Assembly: GCA_017395885.1 (NCBI GenBank)
Contig: JAFQNM010000028.1
Span: 1 to 20,132 of the forward strand
Source of the DNA: Clostridia bacterium
GTDB lineage: Bacteria > Bacillota > Clostridia > Oscillospirales > CAG-272
Length of the DNA stretch: 20,132 nt
Reading direction: 5' to 3'
Part shown: one piece after another, positions 14,459-20,132 of the stretch
Position numbering within the stretch: the stretch's first letter is position 1
Layout of the letters: each line of letters starts with the position of its first letter
Translations under genes and position numbers: made by a program
The notes under the pieces: model-generated
What the model was told of the DNA's origin: nothing
What the model saw: only the letters and a program-made list of their open reading frames with translations
The model's database searches: none

Positions 14459-15352
14459 ATGAAAAAAACAGATACTTCAGAGTGCACTCTTTGCCCCAGA
14501 GAGTGCAGAGCAAACAGAGCTTACGGCCGCGGTCTATGCGGCGAGGGGCAGGAGATGCGAATTTCCAGAATAATGCTTCACCGCTTTGAGGAGCCCTGCA
14601 TAAGCGGCTCCGACCCACAAAGAGGCAGCGGTGCCGTTTTTTTCGCAGGCTGCCCTCTCCACTGCGTTTACTGCCAGAACAGAGAGATCAGCTGCGGCGG
14701 CGTGGGAAGGGTATATACCCCAAATGCTCTTGCAAAGGAGCTTGCTCTCCTTGAGGAAAAGGGCGCCTACAACATAAATTTCGTAACACCGACCCATTTC
14801 ACAGACAGGATTATTGATACCCTCAATATATACCGCCCCGGCGTCCCCATAGTTTTCAACACATCGGGATACGAAAAAAAAGAGACCCTTCAGTCTCTTT
14901 ACGGCTATGCCGATATTTTTCTTGCCGATATGAAATACGGCTCTTCAGAGGCGGCAGAAAGGTATTCCTCCGCTCCCGACTATCCGGAGGTGGCTCTTGA
15001 GGCCATTTCTCAAATGATAAGGCTGGTAGGCCCTCCCTCCTTTGACGAAAACGGTATGATGAAAAAAGGGGTTATCGTTCGTCATCTGATCCTGCCGGGA
15101 GAGAGACGGGACTCCGTTCTCGCCCTTGAGCGTCTTTTTAAGGCTGTGGGCTGCGACAGCATCCTCCTGAGCCTTATGAGCCAATACACCCCCGATTTTG
15201 CACAAGAGGGCATAGGCTCTCTCCATCGCCGTGTTACCTCATTTGAATATAATTTTGTGCTTGAGCGTGCTCAGGCCATGGGCTTTGAGGGCTTCGGGCA
15301 GGACCGCAACAGCGCAAGCCGTGTATACACACCTGATTTTTTTGAAAGCTGA
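14459..15352 (+). CDS. Radical SAM protein, PflX / PFL-activase-like (COG1313)
   Basis: 297 residues. The SAM-cluster motif is CPLHCVYC (Cys65-x3-Cys69-x2-Cys72) in the context AVFFAGCPLHCVYCQN. An N-terminal cysteine set (CTLCPREC at 9-16, LCGEG at 26-30) precedes it, as is typical of the PflX/COG1313 group related to pyruvate-formate-lyase activating enzymes. GYADIFLADMKYGSSEAAERY and LMSQYTPD are also characteristic. It should bind a [4Fe-4S] cluster and cleave S-adenosylmethionine to a radical; the target protein is unknown, and no glycyl-radical enzyme is in the window. ATG 14459 is the only start between an in-frame stop (14450-14452) and the CTLC motif, yet it lacks a normal ribosome site. 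It is followed 50 nt later by glf. Confidence 0.88.
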   Translation: MKKTDTSECTLCPRECRANRAYGRGLCGEGQEMRISRIMLHRFEEPCISGSDPQRGSGAVFFAGCPLHCVYCQNREISCGGVGRVYTPNALAKELALLEEKGAYNINFVTPTHFTDRIIDTLNIYRPGVPIVFNTSGYEKKETLQSLYGYADIFLADMKYGSSEAAERYSSAPDYPEVALEAISQMIRLVGPPSFDENGMMKKGVIVRHLILPGERRDSVLALERLFKAVGCDSILLSLMSQYTPDFAQEGIGSLHRRVTSFEYNFVLERAQAMGFEGFGQDRNSASRVYTPDFFES

Positions 15353-15402
15353 TAAGCAAAAGCTACGGCCTTAAGCCTTTAGCGCAAGGAAAGGAAAACG
15401 CT

Positions 15403-16506
15403 ATGTACGATTATCTCATCGTCGGCGCCGGACTTTACGGCGCCACCTTTGCCAGAGAAATGACCGATGCAGGAAAAAGCTGCCTCGTTATCGACCGCCG
15501 CCCCCACGTTGGCGGAAATATATACACAAAAGAGGTGGAGGGTATTAACGTTCACGTTTACGGTGCCCATATTTTCCATACCGACAACCGTGAGGTATGG
15601 GACTATGTTAACCGCTTCGCCACCTTCAACCGCTACACAAACAGCCCCGTTGCCTTTTATAAGGATGAAGTATACAATCTGCCCTTCAATATGAACACCT
15701 TCTCCCGCCTTTGGGGAGTTCGCACCCCGGCAGAGGCTGCGGCAAAAATTGAGGAGCAGAAAAGAGATGCCGGCATCACAGACCCAAAAAACCTTGAGGA
15801 GCAGGCCATAAGCCTTGTGGGACGTGATATTTATGAAAAGCTGGTGAAGGGGTATACGGAAAAGCAGTGGGGCAGAAGAGCAACGGAGCTCCCCTCCTTC
15901 ATCATCAAGCGTCTCCCCGTTCGCCTCACCTATGACAACAACTATTTCAACGACCGCTATCAGGGCATTGCCGAGGGCGGATATACCGCAATGATCGAGA
16001 AAATGCTTGAGGGCATAGACGTTCGCCTCGGCTGTGACTTTTTTGAAAACAGAGAGGAGCTCTCGGCTATTGCAAAAAAAATACTCTATACGGGCACCGT
16101 TGATAAGTATTTCGATTTTTGCTACGGCGAGCTTGAGTACAGAACGCTCCGCTTTGAAACGGAGGTCCTCCCAACGGGCAACTATCAGGGCAACGCCGTT
16201 GTTAACTACACGGAATACGAGGTTCCCTACACACGCATAATCGAGCACAAGCATTTTGAGTTCGGAAAGCAGGAAAAGACCGTTATCACCCGAGAATATC
16301 CTGCCGAGTGGAAAAAGGGAGCAGAGCCCTACTACCCTGTGAACAACGCTGAGAACAACGCCCTTTATGAAAAATACAAGGCCCTTGCAGATAAAGAAGA
16401 AGGCGTTATCTTCGGCGGAAGGCTGGGCACCTACCGCTATCTCGATATGCACAACATCGTTGCAGAGGCACTCGCCGCTGCAAAAAAAGAGATCTATTAC
16501 AATTAA
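15403..16506 (+). CDS. glf: UDP-galactopyranose mutase
   Basis: 367 residues, the normal length. This FAD enzyme interconverts UDP-galactopyranose and UDP-galactofuranose, the donor for galactofuranose in surface polysaccharides. Visible signatures are the Rossmann motif GAGLYGA at 8-14, RRPHVGGNIY, VYGAHIFHT, NRYTNSPVA, GYTEKQWGR, IAEGGYTAMIEKML, VPYTRIIEHKHF (the substrate-phosphate arginine region), and the C-terminal FAD motif GRLGTYRYLDMHN. The ribosome site is AAGGAAAGG. It is 50 nt behind the radical SAM gene and only 17 nt ahead of the TIR gene, so it probably shares a transcript with the TIR pair. No galactofuranosyltransferase is nearby. Confidence 0.97.
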   Translation: MYDYLIVGAGLYGATFAREMTDAGKSCLVIDRRPHVGGNIYTKEVEGINVHVYGAHIFHTDNREVWDYVNRFATFNRYTNSPVAFYKDEVYNLPFNMNTFSRLWGVRTPAEAAAKIEEQKRDAGITDPKNLEEQAISLVGRDIYEKLVKGYTEKQWGRRATELPSFIIKRLPVRLTYDNNYFNDRYQGIAEGGYTAMIEKMLEGIDVRLGCDFFENREELSAIAKKILYTGTVDKYFDFCYGELEYRTLRFETEVLPTGNYQGNAVVNYTEYEVPYTRIIEHKHFEFGKQEKTVITREYPAEWKKGAEPYYPVNNAENNALYEKYKALADKEEGVIFGGRLGTYRYLDMHNIVAEALAAAKKEIYYN

Positions 16507-16523
16507 AATATAGGGAGACTTTT

Positions 16524-17699
16524 GTGAACAACGATTTCGAAGCATTTATTAGCTACCGTCACAAGGAGTGCAATGCCCTTGCAAAGGCACTCCACGATGA
16601 GCTTTTGAACGAATACAATATCAACAGCTTCCGCGACGACGAGTGTCTTCATTTCGGAGATTTTCGCAGGCAGCTTGTCAAAAACAACAAAAAAAGCAAT
16701 TTTCTCATTCTGCTTCTCACCTCTGAAACTATGAAGAGGTGTGACCGCCCCGGAGACTGGATCACCAAGGAGGTCTCTCTATTTCTTGAAAGGGGCAAGC
16801 CGATCATCCCCGTTCTCCTTGACGGCTTTGAGCTTAGCGGCAACGTGCCCGAGATCATTCAAGACCTTGAAAAGCACGGCGGGCGAAGCATAAAATGCAG
16901 CATCTCCGGCCCATACGAGGCCGCAAGATATATTGCCTCCGCCGTGAAGGAAAGGCTCAGAGAGGGCTGGTCTGAGAAATCCGTTATTGAATGCAGAGAT
17001 AAAAAGCACTACCTTTCTCCCGAAAACATCGAAAGAGACGGCTACTACTATACCTCGGCAAACGATCTCAGAAAAGCGCTCACCGTCTTTGCCCTTTATG
17101 CTTTGGTGCTTATTATCGCCACAGTTGCAGTTTTTCGCAGCTCCAACGGCGCTCTCACCGTTTTTGAGGACAATCTCGCCTTTATATATTTGCTCAGTAT
17201 GCTGAACGGCGCCGTTTTCTTCTGGCAAAAATTCAAAACAACGGATGCACAAACGGGAGAAAAGGTATCCCTGCTTGAATATTCAATGGACGGACCTGTT
17301 GGCGACAGCACAAAAAAGCTGCTCTTCTCCTTCTTTGCAGGCGCAATTATCACTCTCATCCTGAACGCTGCCTTCTCCTTTCTCATATACATGGCATCTA
17401 TGATGACGGCGGTCACCGTTTTCGGTAAGGGAGACTTTTCCGTTGCCGAAAGCAACGGCTGGATGCTGGTAATGTACGTTCCCTGCCTGCTTTTGCCCAC
17501 ACTGAATGCACTTTTCCGCTCGCTTATGGCGCTGGCAAACTACCTTAACTGCCTTTTTGCAAGATATCCTCAAAAATACAAAAACTGGATGCTGCTGAAA
17601 AAGCTCAACGTTGTAAGAAGGGTGCTTTCTGTCATTTTTTCCATTGTTCTTCCCGTGATACTGGGAGCTATGCTCCTCATATTCACGAGAGCTTCCTGA
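16524..17699 (+). CDS. Membrane TIR-domain protein with intact catalytic Glu (TIR-1)
   Basis: 391 residues from a GTG start with AGGGAGA 6 nt upstream. Residues 4-145 form a TIR domain: FEAFISYRH at strand A, SFRDDECLHFG at the BB-loop side, NFLILLLTSE, then DWITKEVSLFLERGKPIIPV. W79 and E83 form the WxxxE element that carries the catalytic glutamate of NAD-cleaving TIRs. After a linker (150-185) come about five or six hydrophobic segments (about 186-205, 216-233, 263-300, 315-340, 368-388). The TIR should be on the cytoplasmic side. Known bacterial TIRs make or destroy NAD-derived signals, often in anti-phage defence; a similar role here is inference. The gene lies 17 nt after glf and 11 nt before a second TIR gene. 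Confidence 0.88.
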   Translation: MNNDFEAFISYRHKECNALAKALHDELLNEYNINSFRDDECLHFGDFRRQLVKNNKKSNFLILLLTSETMKRCDRPGDWITKEVSLFLERGKPIIPVLLDGFELSGNVPEIIQDLEKHGGRSIKCSISGPYEAARYIASAVKERLREGWSEKSVIECRDKKHYLSPENIERDGYYYTSANDLRKALTVFALYALVLIIATVAVFRSSNGALTVFEDNLAFIYLLSMLNGAVFFWQKFKTTDAQTGEKVSLLEYSMDGPVGDSTKKLLFSFFAGAIITLILNAAFSFLIYMASMMTAVTVFGKGDFSVAESNGWMLVMYVPCLLLPTLNALFRSLMALANYLNCLFARYPQKYKNWMLLKKLNVVRRVLSVIFSIVLPVILGAMLLIFTRAS

Positions 17700-17710
17700 G
17701 GAGGTGCGGT

Positions 17711-18814
17711 ATGATAAATTCATTCAGTATCGGAAAGCGCTATGAGGCGTATTTCGTTTGCCCCTCGGAGCACAACGGCTATTTTGAAAACGTTGCCCTT
17801 TGGCTTGAAAGAGAAGCCGGCATAAGATCGACAGTTTTTGTCCATGACAGGGATGAGCTGACCCCTGAGACAGAAAAGGATATTGCTGCAGCGGAGAACG
17901 TTATTTTCGTGCTTACTCAGGGCGCAACGGAAAGGGCGGCCGCCAACGAGAGCGACCCTCTTCGACGTGTTTACTCCTTTGTTGCAAAAAGTAATGAGGA
18001 CTCTATATCCCTTATAGCCGCAAACGGCTGCAGCGTCAGCTACGATATCGTGTACCCTGAGGAGATGATCAGCTTCAAGTGGCTGCACAGAAAAAAGTAT
18101 GACCTGAGATTCACCTCTCCTGAGAAAACGGCAAAGCAGCTCTGTGAGGAGCTGCGACACAGCTATCCCCCCGCAGTAAGGCGCAGGCTGGATCAGCTTG
18201 CCGCCTACGGCCTTCCCGTTTGCACGGAAATATACGAGACCCTCTACAAATCCTTTCTCCGTGCACTGATCTTGACTATTGTATGCGGCCTGTGCTTTCT
18301 CGGCCTCTATCTCTGCAGCGCTCTGGGCAGCAGCACCGAGGGCTTTACGGGAGTTATGACGTTCGTGTGCATTGCAGGTATTCCCCTGACAGCCTTGGGA
18401 GCGCTTGGCTTTGCGGCTTTCGGCGTGGGAAAGGCCGTTTATTATAACGCTCAGCTCAAGGACGTTTCACAGCTTTTTATAAGCTTTAAGCAAAGAACGA
18501 ACGCAAGGCTGGCAATTGCCGCAGGCGAGCTGACCGCCGCCGCTTTGGTCGGAATGGTATGGCTCGTGTTTGCACAGCTTGAGCCCAGAGCACCCGACCT
18601 TGCAATTATAATCTATGCATTTGCAGTAGTACTGCTCGTGCTCGGCCTGGCAATGGCTAAGGCGCTTAATATAGGAAATGTTCTGGAGACTTCACTTTCG
18701 TTTACGGAATACAGAGCAAACCGCCGCCCCGTTGACAGGCTGTTTCTCATAATTATCCCCTCTGCCCTTGTGGCCGCCGTCATAGCCTTCCTCGTGCTCA
18801 GATTCCTCGTGTGA
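17711..18814 (+). CDS. Membrane protein with divergent TIR-like domain lacking the catalytic Glu (TIR-2)
   Basis: 367 residues; GAGGAGGTG precedes the ATG and overlaps the stop of TIR-1, so the two are co-translated. Residues 10-100 follow the TIR plan: YEAYFVC (strand A, compare FEAFISY), STVFVHDRDELTPETEKDIA (strand B and loop), ENVIFVLTQGATE (strand C). Where TIR-1 has DWITKEVSLF, this protein has DPLRRVYSFV, so the Trp and catalytic Glu appear lost. The rest has about five membrane segments (182-205, 212-240, 265-290, 297-318, 344-367). Likely a pseudo-TIR that partners TIR-1 through TIR-TIR or membrane contacts. The fold call rests on pattern alone and should be tested by structure prediction. 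Confidence 0.72.
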   Translation: MINSFSIGKRYEAYFVCPSEHNGYFENVALWLEREAGIRSTVFVHDRDELTPETEKDIAAAENVIFVLTQGATERAAANESDPLRRVYSFVAKSNEDSISLIAANGCSVSYDIVYPEEMISFKWLHRKKYDLRFTSPEKTAKQLCEELRHSYPPAVRRRLDQLAAYGLPVCTEIYETLYKSFLRALILTIVCGLCFLGLYLCSALGSSTEGFTGVMTFVCIAGIPLTALGALGFAAFGVGKAVYYNAQLKDVSQLFISFKQRTNARLAIAAGELTAAALVGMVWLVFAQLEPRAPDLAIIIYAFAVVLLVLGLAMAKALNIGNVLETSLSFTEYRANRRPVDRLFLIIIPSALVAAVIAFLVLRFLV

Positions 18815-18840
18815 TTATTTAATATATTCCTTTTTATGTA

Positions 18841-18906
18841 AGGGGCCTTTTTGTAAAAAGGCCCCTCTGCTTGTCGATAAAGTTATCGACAAGCAGCCTC
18901 AGGCTG
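18841..18906. repeat. Cluster of three palindromes after the TIR operon
   Basis: AGGGGCCTTTTT (18841-18852) pairs with AAAAAGGCCCCT (18855-18866); this is the hairpin core of repeat R1. CTGCTTGTCGATAA (18867-18880) pairs with TTATCGACAAGCAG (18883-18896). CAGCC (18894-18898) pairs with GGCTG (18902-18906). The first begins 27 nt past the TIR-2 stop and may serve as its transcript end, though no U run follows. Confidence 0.8.
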
Positions 18907-18922
18907 TCGAGAAGGATGCAGA

Positions 18923-19028
18923 TTTCGTCATTTCAAGTCCGTCGGAGGGGTTCCCCGAAAGTGAGCTTGCGAGCTTTTGGGGGTTCCTGTAAGCGTACAA
19001 AGGTACGACAGGACTTGAAATGGCGAAA
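18923..19028. repeat. 106-bp element with 18-bp terminal inverted repeats
   Basis: TTTCGTCATTTCAAGTCC (18923-18940) and GGACTTGAAATGGCGAAA (19011-19028) are inverted repeats with one mismatch; the inner 12 bp are perfect. The interior holds a second imperfect stem, CCCCGAAAG...CTTTTGGGG (about 18953-18982). There is no coding frame. It may be a non-autonomous mobile hairpin or a REP-like palindrome; its right end runs into repeat R2. Confidence 0.75.
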
Positions 19029-19173
19029 AGCTTGAAATCCCCTGAAAATCAGGGGATTTCTTTAATACAGCTTTAATTATTTGTTGATTTTGCTTTTTCA
19101 GTTAAAGGCACGATTTGGCTGTCTTTGTTTAACATATATCTGCGCTGCGGTCTGCGCCTTTTTCGACAGTCTG
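19022..19173. repeat. Dispersed repeat R2, copy 2 (inverted relative to 5084-5230)
   Basis: About 152 bp alignable with the reverse complement of 5084-5230. Both begin GGCGAAAAGCTTGAAATCCC and end near CTGCGCCTTTTTCGACA, with a diverged middle. Its hairpin GAAATCCCCTGA / TCAGGGGATTTC (19034-19045 / 19049-19060) is followed by TTTAAT, so it can also end rightward transcripts from the TIR operon. Confidence 0.82.
19034..19060 (+). terminator. R2-encoded hairpin, possible terminator of the glf-TIR transcript
   Basis: A 12-bp perfect stem with loop AAA is followed by a short T-rich tail (TTTAAT). It is the first plus-strand hairpin with a U-rich tail after the TIR-2 stop, 220 nt away. The same hairpin at 5192 is positioned as the terminator of the dockerin gene. 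Confidence 0.45.
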
Positions 19174-19290
19174 AGGGGCCTTTTTGTAAAAAGGCCCCTT
19201 ACAACCCCCGAAAAACTTCAAATAGGGAATGGGCATAATTGAGTTTATCGGTGAGAAAAAACTGCGAAAACGCCAATGTTAAAGCAGGAT
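19174..19290. repeat. Dispersed repeat R1, inverted copy
   Basis: The reverse complement of unit 1 of the 89-bp repeat at 2439: AGGGGCCTTTTT hairpin (19174-19199), ACCCCCGAAAAACTTCAAA, then AGGGAATGG...TTTATCGGTGAG. The likeness continues past the 89-bp unit through CGCCAATG...AAAG to GCTGTCAT, matching 2389-2438, so the ancestral element was longer than the tandem unit. It lies directly next to R2. Confidence 0.83.
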
Positions 19291-19360
19291 CGCTGTCATT
19301 ATGCCCTGTCATCCCGAGGAGGTTAAGCTTTGTCATCCTGAGGAGCCTGCGGCGAGTTTT
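19291..19360. repeat. TGTCATCC-type short repeats
   Basis: CTGTCATCCCGAGGAG and TTGTCATCCTGAGGAGCC lie about 30 nt apart as direct repeats. TGTCATCC also occurs at about 2389, again next to R1. Sequences of the form GTCATCCTGAGG are widespread extragenic repeats in many bacteria. No gene is visible here. Confidence 0.55.
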
Positions 19361-19377
19361 ATTGCTACGCAGTGTTA

Positions 19378-19503
19378 TTCGGCTTACGCCGAGTGATATT
19401 TGCCTCGCAAGTTTATGGCGAATAGAATATCACTGAAGCCGCAAGGCTTCAATATCACTTTCGCAAAGCGAAAATATCACGCTGACTTTAGTCAGCATAT
19501 CAC
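19378..19503. repeat. Array of small hairpins joined by a fixed AATATCAC linker
   Basis: The order is hairpin TCGGCttacGCCGA (19379-19392), inverted linker GTGATATT (19393-19400), spacer, linker AATATCAC (19426-19433), hairpin GAAGCCgcaaGGCTTC (19435-19450), linker (19451-19458), hairpin TTTCGCaaaGCGAAA (19459-19473), linker (19473-19480), hairpin GCTGACtttaGTCAGC (19481-19496), linker ATATCAC (19497-19503). The stems differ completely in sequence while the linkers stay fixed, with a period of 22-25 bp. It is not CRISPR: the variable part is palindromic and too short. Function unknown. Confidence 0.85.
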
Positions 19504-19518
19504 TTAACAGACAAAAAG

Positions 19519-19554
19519 AAAGAGAAGACTCGTTAATATACGAATCTTCTCTTT
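19519..19554 (-). terminator. Hairpin, probable terminator of the partial minus-strand gene
   Basis: AAAGAGAAGA (19519-19528) pairs with TCTTCTCTTT (19545-19554). On the minus strand the stem runs into TTTCTTTTTGTC. It is about 135 nt past the stop codon at 19691; between them (19555-19690) I see nothing. Confidence 0.65.
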
Positions 19555-19690
19555 TCTGTTGTTAGTGGGTTTGGGCTACTGCCCAACTGAATTTGTGCAT
19601 ACAAACGCGATGCCGGTTCTTAACAGAAACAGGTATGATTACAAATTTTCCGATAAGAACAACACCTGTTTCTGCATCTCCTTTTTGTTA

Positions 19691-20132
19691 TCAGTTCTCA
19701 GATGTAACGTAGCTATAGCTTACGATGCAGGATACGTCCTCATCGATCTTCTTAGCCTTCTTACCGGAGCAGTAGTAGAGCTCACCGGTAAAGTGCTTAT
19801 CGCTATAGTCATAAAGGAATACTACAGTACCGTCGGGAAGAAGACTGAAGCTATGAACGTCATCATAGAGCTTGACGCCCTTCTTGCCTGTTGTCATCTT
19901 AAGAGTACCGCAACCGTCCTCATCGTCGTAATCTGTAACGTAGTATACGGTATCATCGGTATATCTGATCATAGAGTAGTAAACATATACGTCTGAATCG
20001 ATATTCTTACCGTTGATATAAAGGTCGCCCTCGTAATCCTCAACGTCCTTGAAGTAAAGGAGCTTGGAATCACCGATGAAGTATACAGAGCCTGTGTAAA
20101 CGTCCTCGTCAACAAGCTCAGCCTTGCCAAGC
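19691..20132 (-). CDS. C-terminal part of a propeller-like hypothetical protein (5' end outside window)
   Basis: The frame is open to the window edge, giving 147 residues; the internal ATG at 19972 is not the likely start. The sequence is rich in Asp, Tyr, Lys and Val, with short beta-strand pairs repeated about every 25-40 residues: SVYFIGDSKLLYFKDV, GDLYINGKNIDSDVYVYY, TVYYVTDYDDEDGCGTLK, FSLLPDGTVVFLYDYSD, GELYYCSGKKAKKIDEDV. This pattern resembles beta-propeller proteins of clostridia that often carry an N-terminal zinc ribbon or membrane anchor. That region is not visible here, so location and role are unknown. Confidence 0.75.
   Translation of the reverse strand, partial: LGKAELVDEDVYTGSVYFIGDSKLLYFKDVEDYEGDLYINGKNIDSDVYVYYSMIRYTDDTVYYVTDYDDEDGCGTLKMTTGKKGVKLYDDVHSFSLLPDGTVVFLYDYSDKHFTGELYYCSGKKAKKIDEDVSCIVSYSYVTSEN

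Noticed and set aside
15379-16545. Open frame of 388 codons on the minus strand opposite glf
   Set aside because: It is a mirror of the glf coding frame, which is certain. No ribosome site or recognisable domain.
16524-18814. Thoeris, TIR-STING or Pycsar system
   Set aside because: No ThsA/SLOG, STING, CD-NTase or nucleotidyl cyclase is encoded in the visible neighbourhood, so none of these names can be applied.
18867-18896. Replication origin or dif site
   Set aside because: Only two imperfect DnaA-like sequences within one palindrome, no AT-rich unwinding region, and no dnaA, dnaN or xer gene nearby.
19378-19503. CRISPR array
   Set aside because: The fixed element is only 7-8 nt, the variable parts are short palindromes rather than spacers, and no cas gene is near.

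Overview
The window looks like chromosomal DNA of a gut-type clostridial Firmicute, probably in the Oscillospirales/Ruminococcaceae neighbourhood. The reasons are consensus sigma-A promoters (TTGACA, 17 nt, TATAAT), purine-rich ribosome sites before almost every gene, a Gram-positive LexA box (GAAC-N4-GTTC), Cys-lipobox lipoproteins, a dockerin protein, a clostridial-type UvrA and many small extragenic palindromes. No marker in the window fixes the genus.

Layout. 1-2208: 3' part of an HTH-cupin-acyl-CoA ligase fusion, closed by a strong terminator. 2310-2640: palindromic repeats, including an 89-bp tandem repeat. 2655-3512 (-): an orphan TrpX-like solute-binding lipoprotein. 3679-5083 (+): a YitT membrane protein followed by RNase P RNA, whose promoter lies inside the end of yitT. 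5084-5230: a dispersed repeat. 5262-8287 (-): a secreted dockerin protein, then a nucleoside-hydrolase-family enzyme translationally coupled to an upstream YD-repeat lipoprotein. 8288-8724: a gene-free stretch with a candidate small RNA and an operator-like dyad. 8725-9492 (+): three small phage-type genes (Cro-like HTH, zinc-ribbon protein, CPFY-type Cys protein). 9608-10564 (-): an anchored SGNH hydrolase with a VTEPP-repeat stalk.

10746-14422 (+): SOS-regulated uvrA, then a small lipoprotein made of two copies of one domain, with a promoter overlapping the uvrA stop codon. 14459-18814 (+): a tightly packed run of a PflX-like radical SAM protein, UDP-galactopyranose mutase, and two consecutive membrane proteins that each begin with a TIR domain. 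The first TIR keeps the WxxxE catalytic glutamate; the second appears to have lost it. 18815-19690 holds no gene but is packed with palindromes, inverted copies of the repeats at 2439 and 5084, and an array of small hairpins joined by a fixed AATATCAC linker. 19691-20132 (-) is the C-terminal part of a secreted or surface protein of propeller-like sequence.

The most promising undescribed unit is the pair of membrane TIR proteins behind glf: an apparently catalytic TIR plus a pseudo-TIR, both with several membrane helices, and no recognisable cyclase, ThsA or STING partner within the window. The repeat families are the second most interesting layer. One shows a compensatory base-pair change, and two have inverted copies about 14-17 kb apart.
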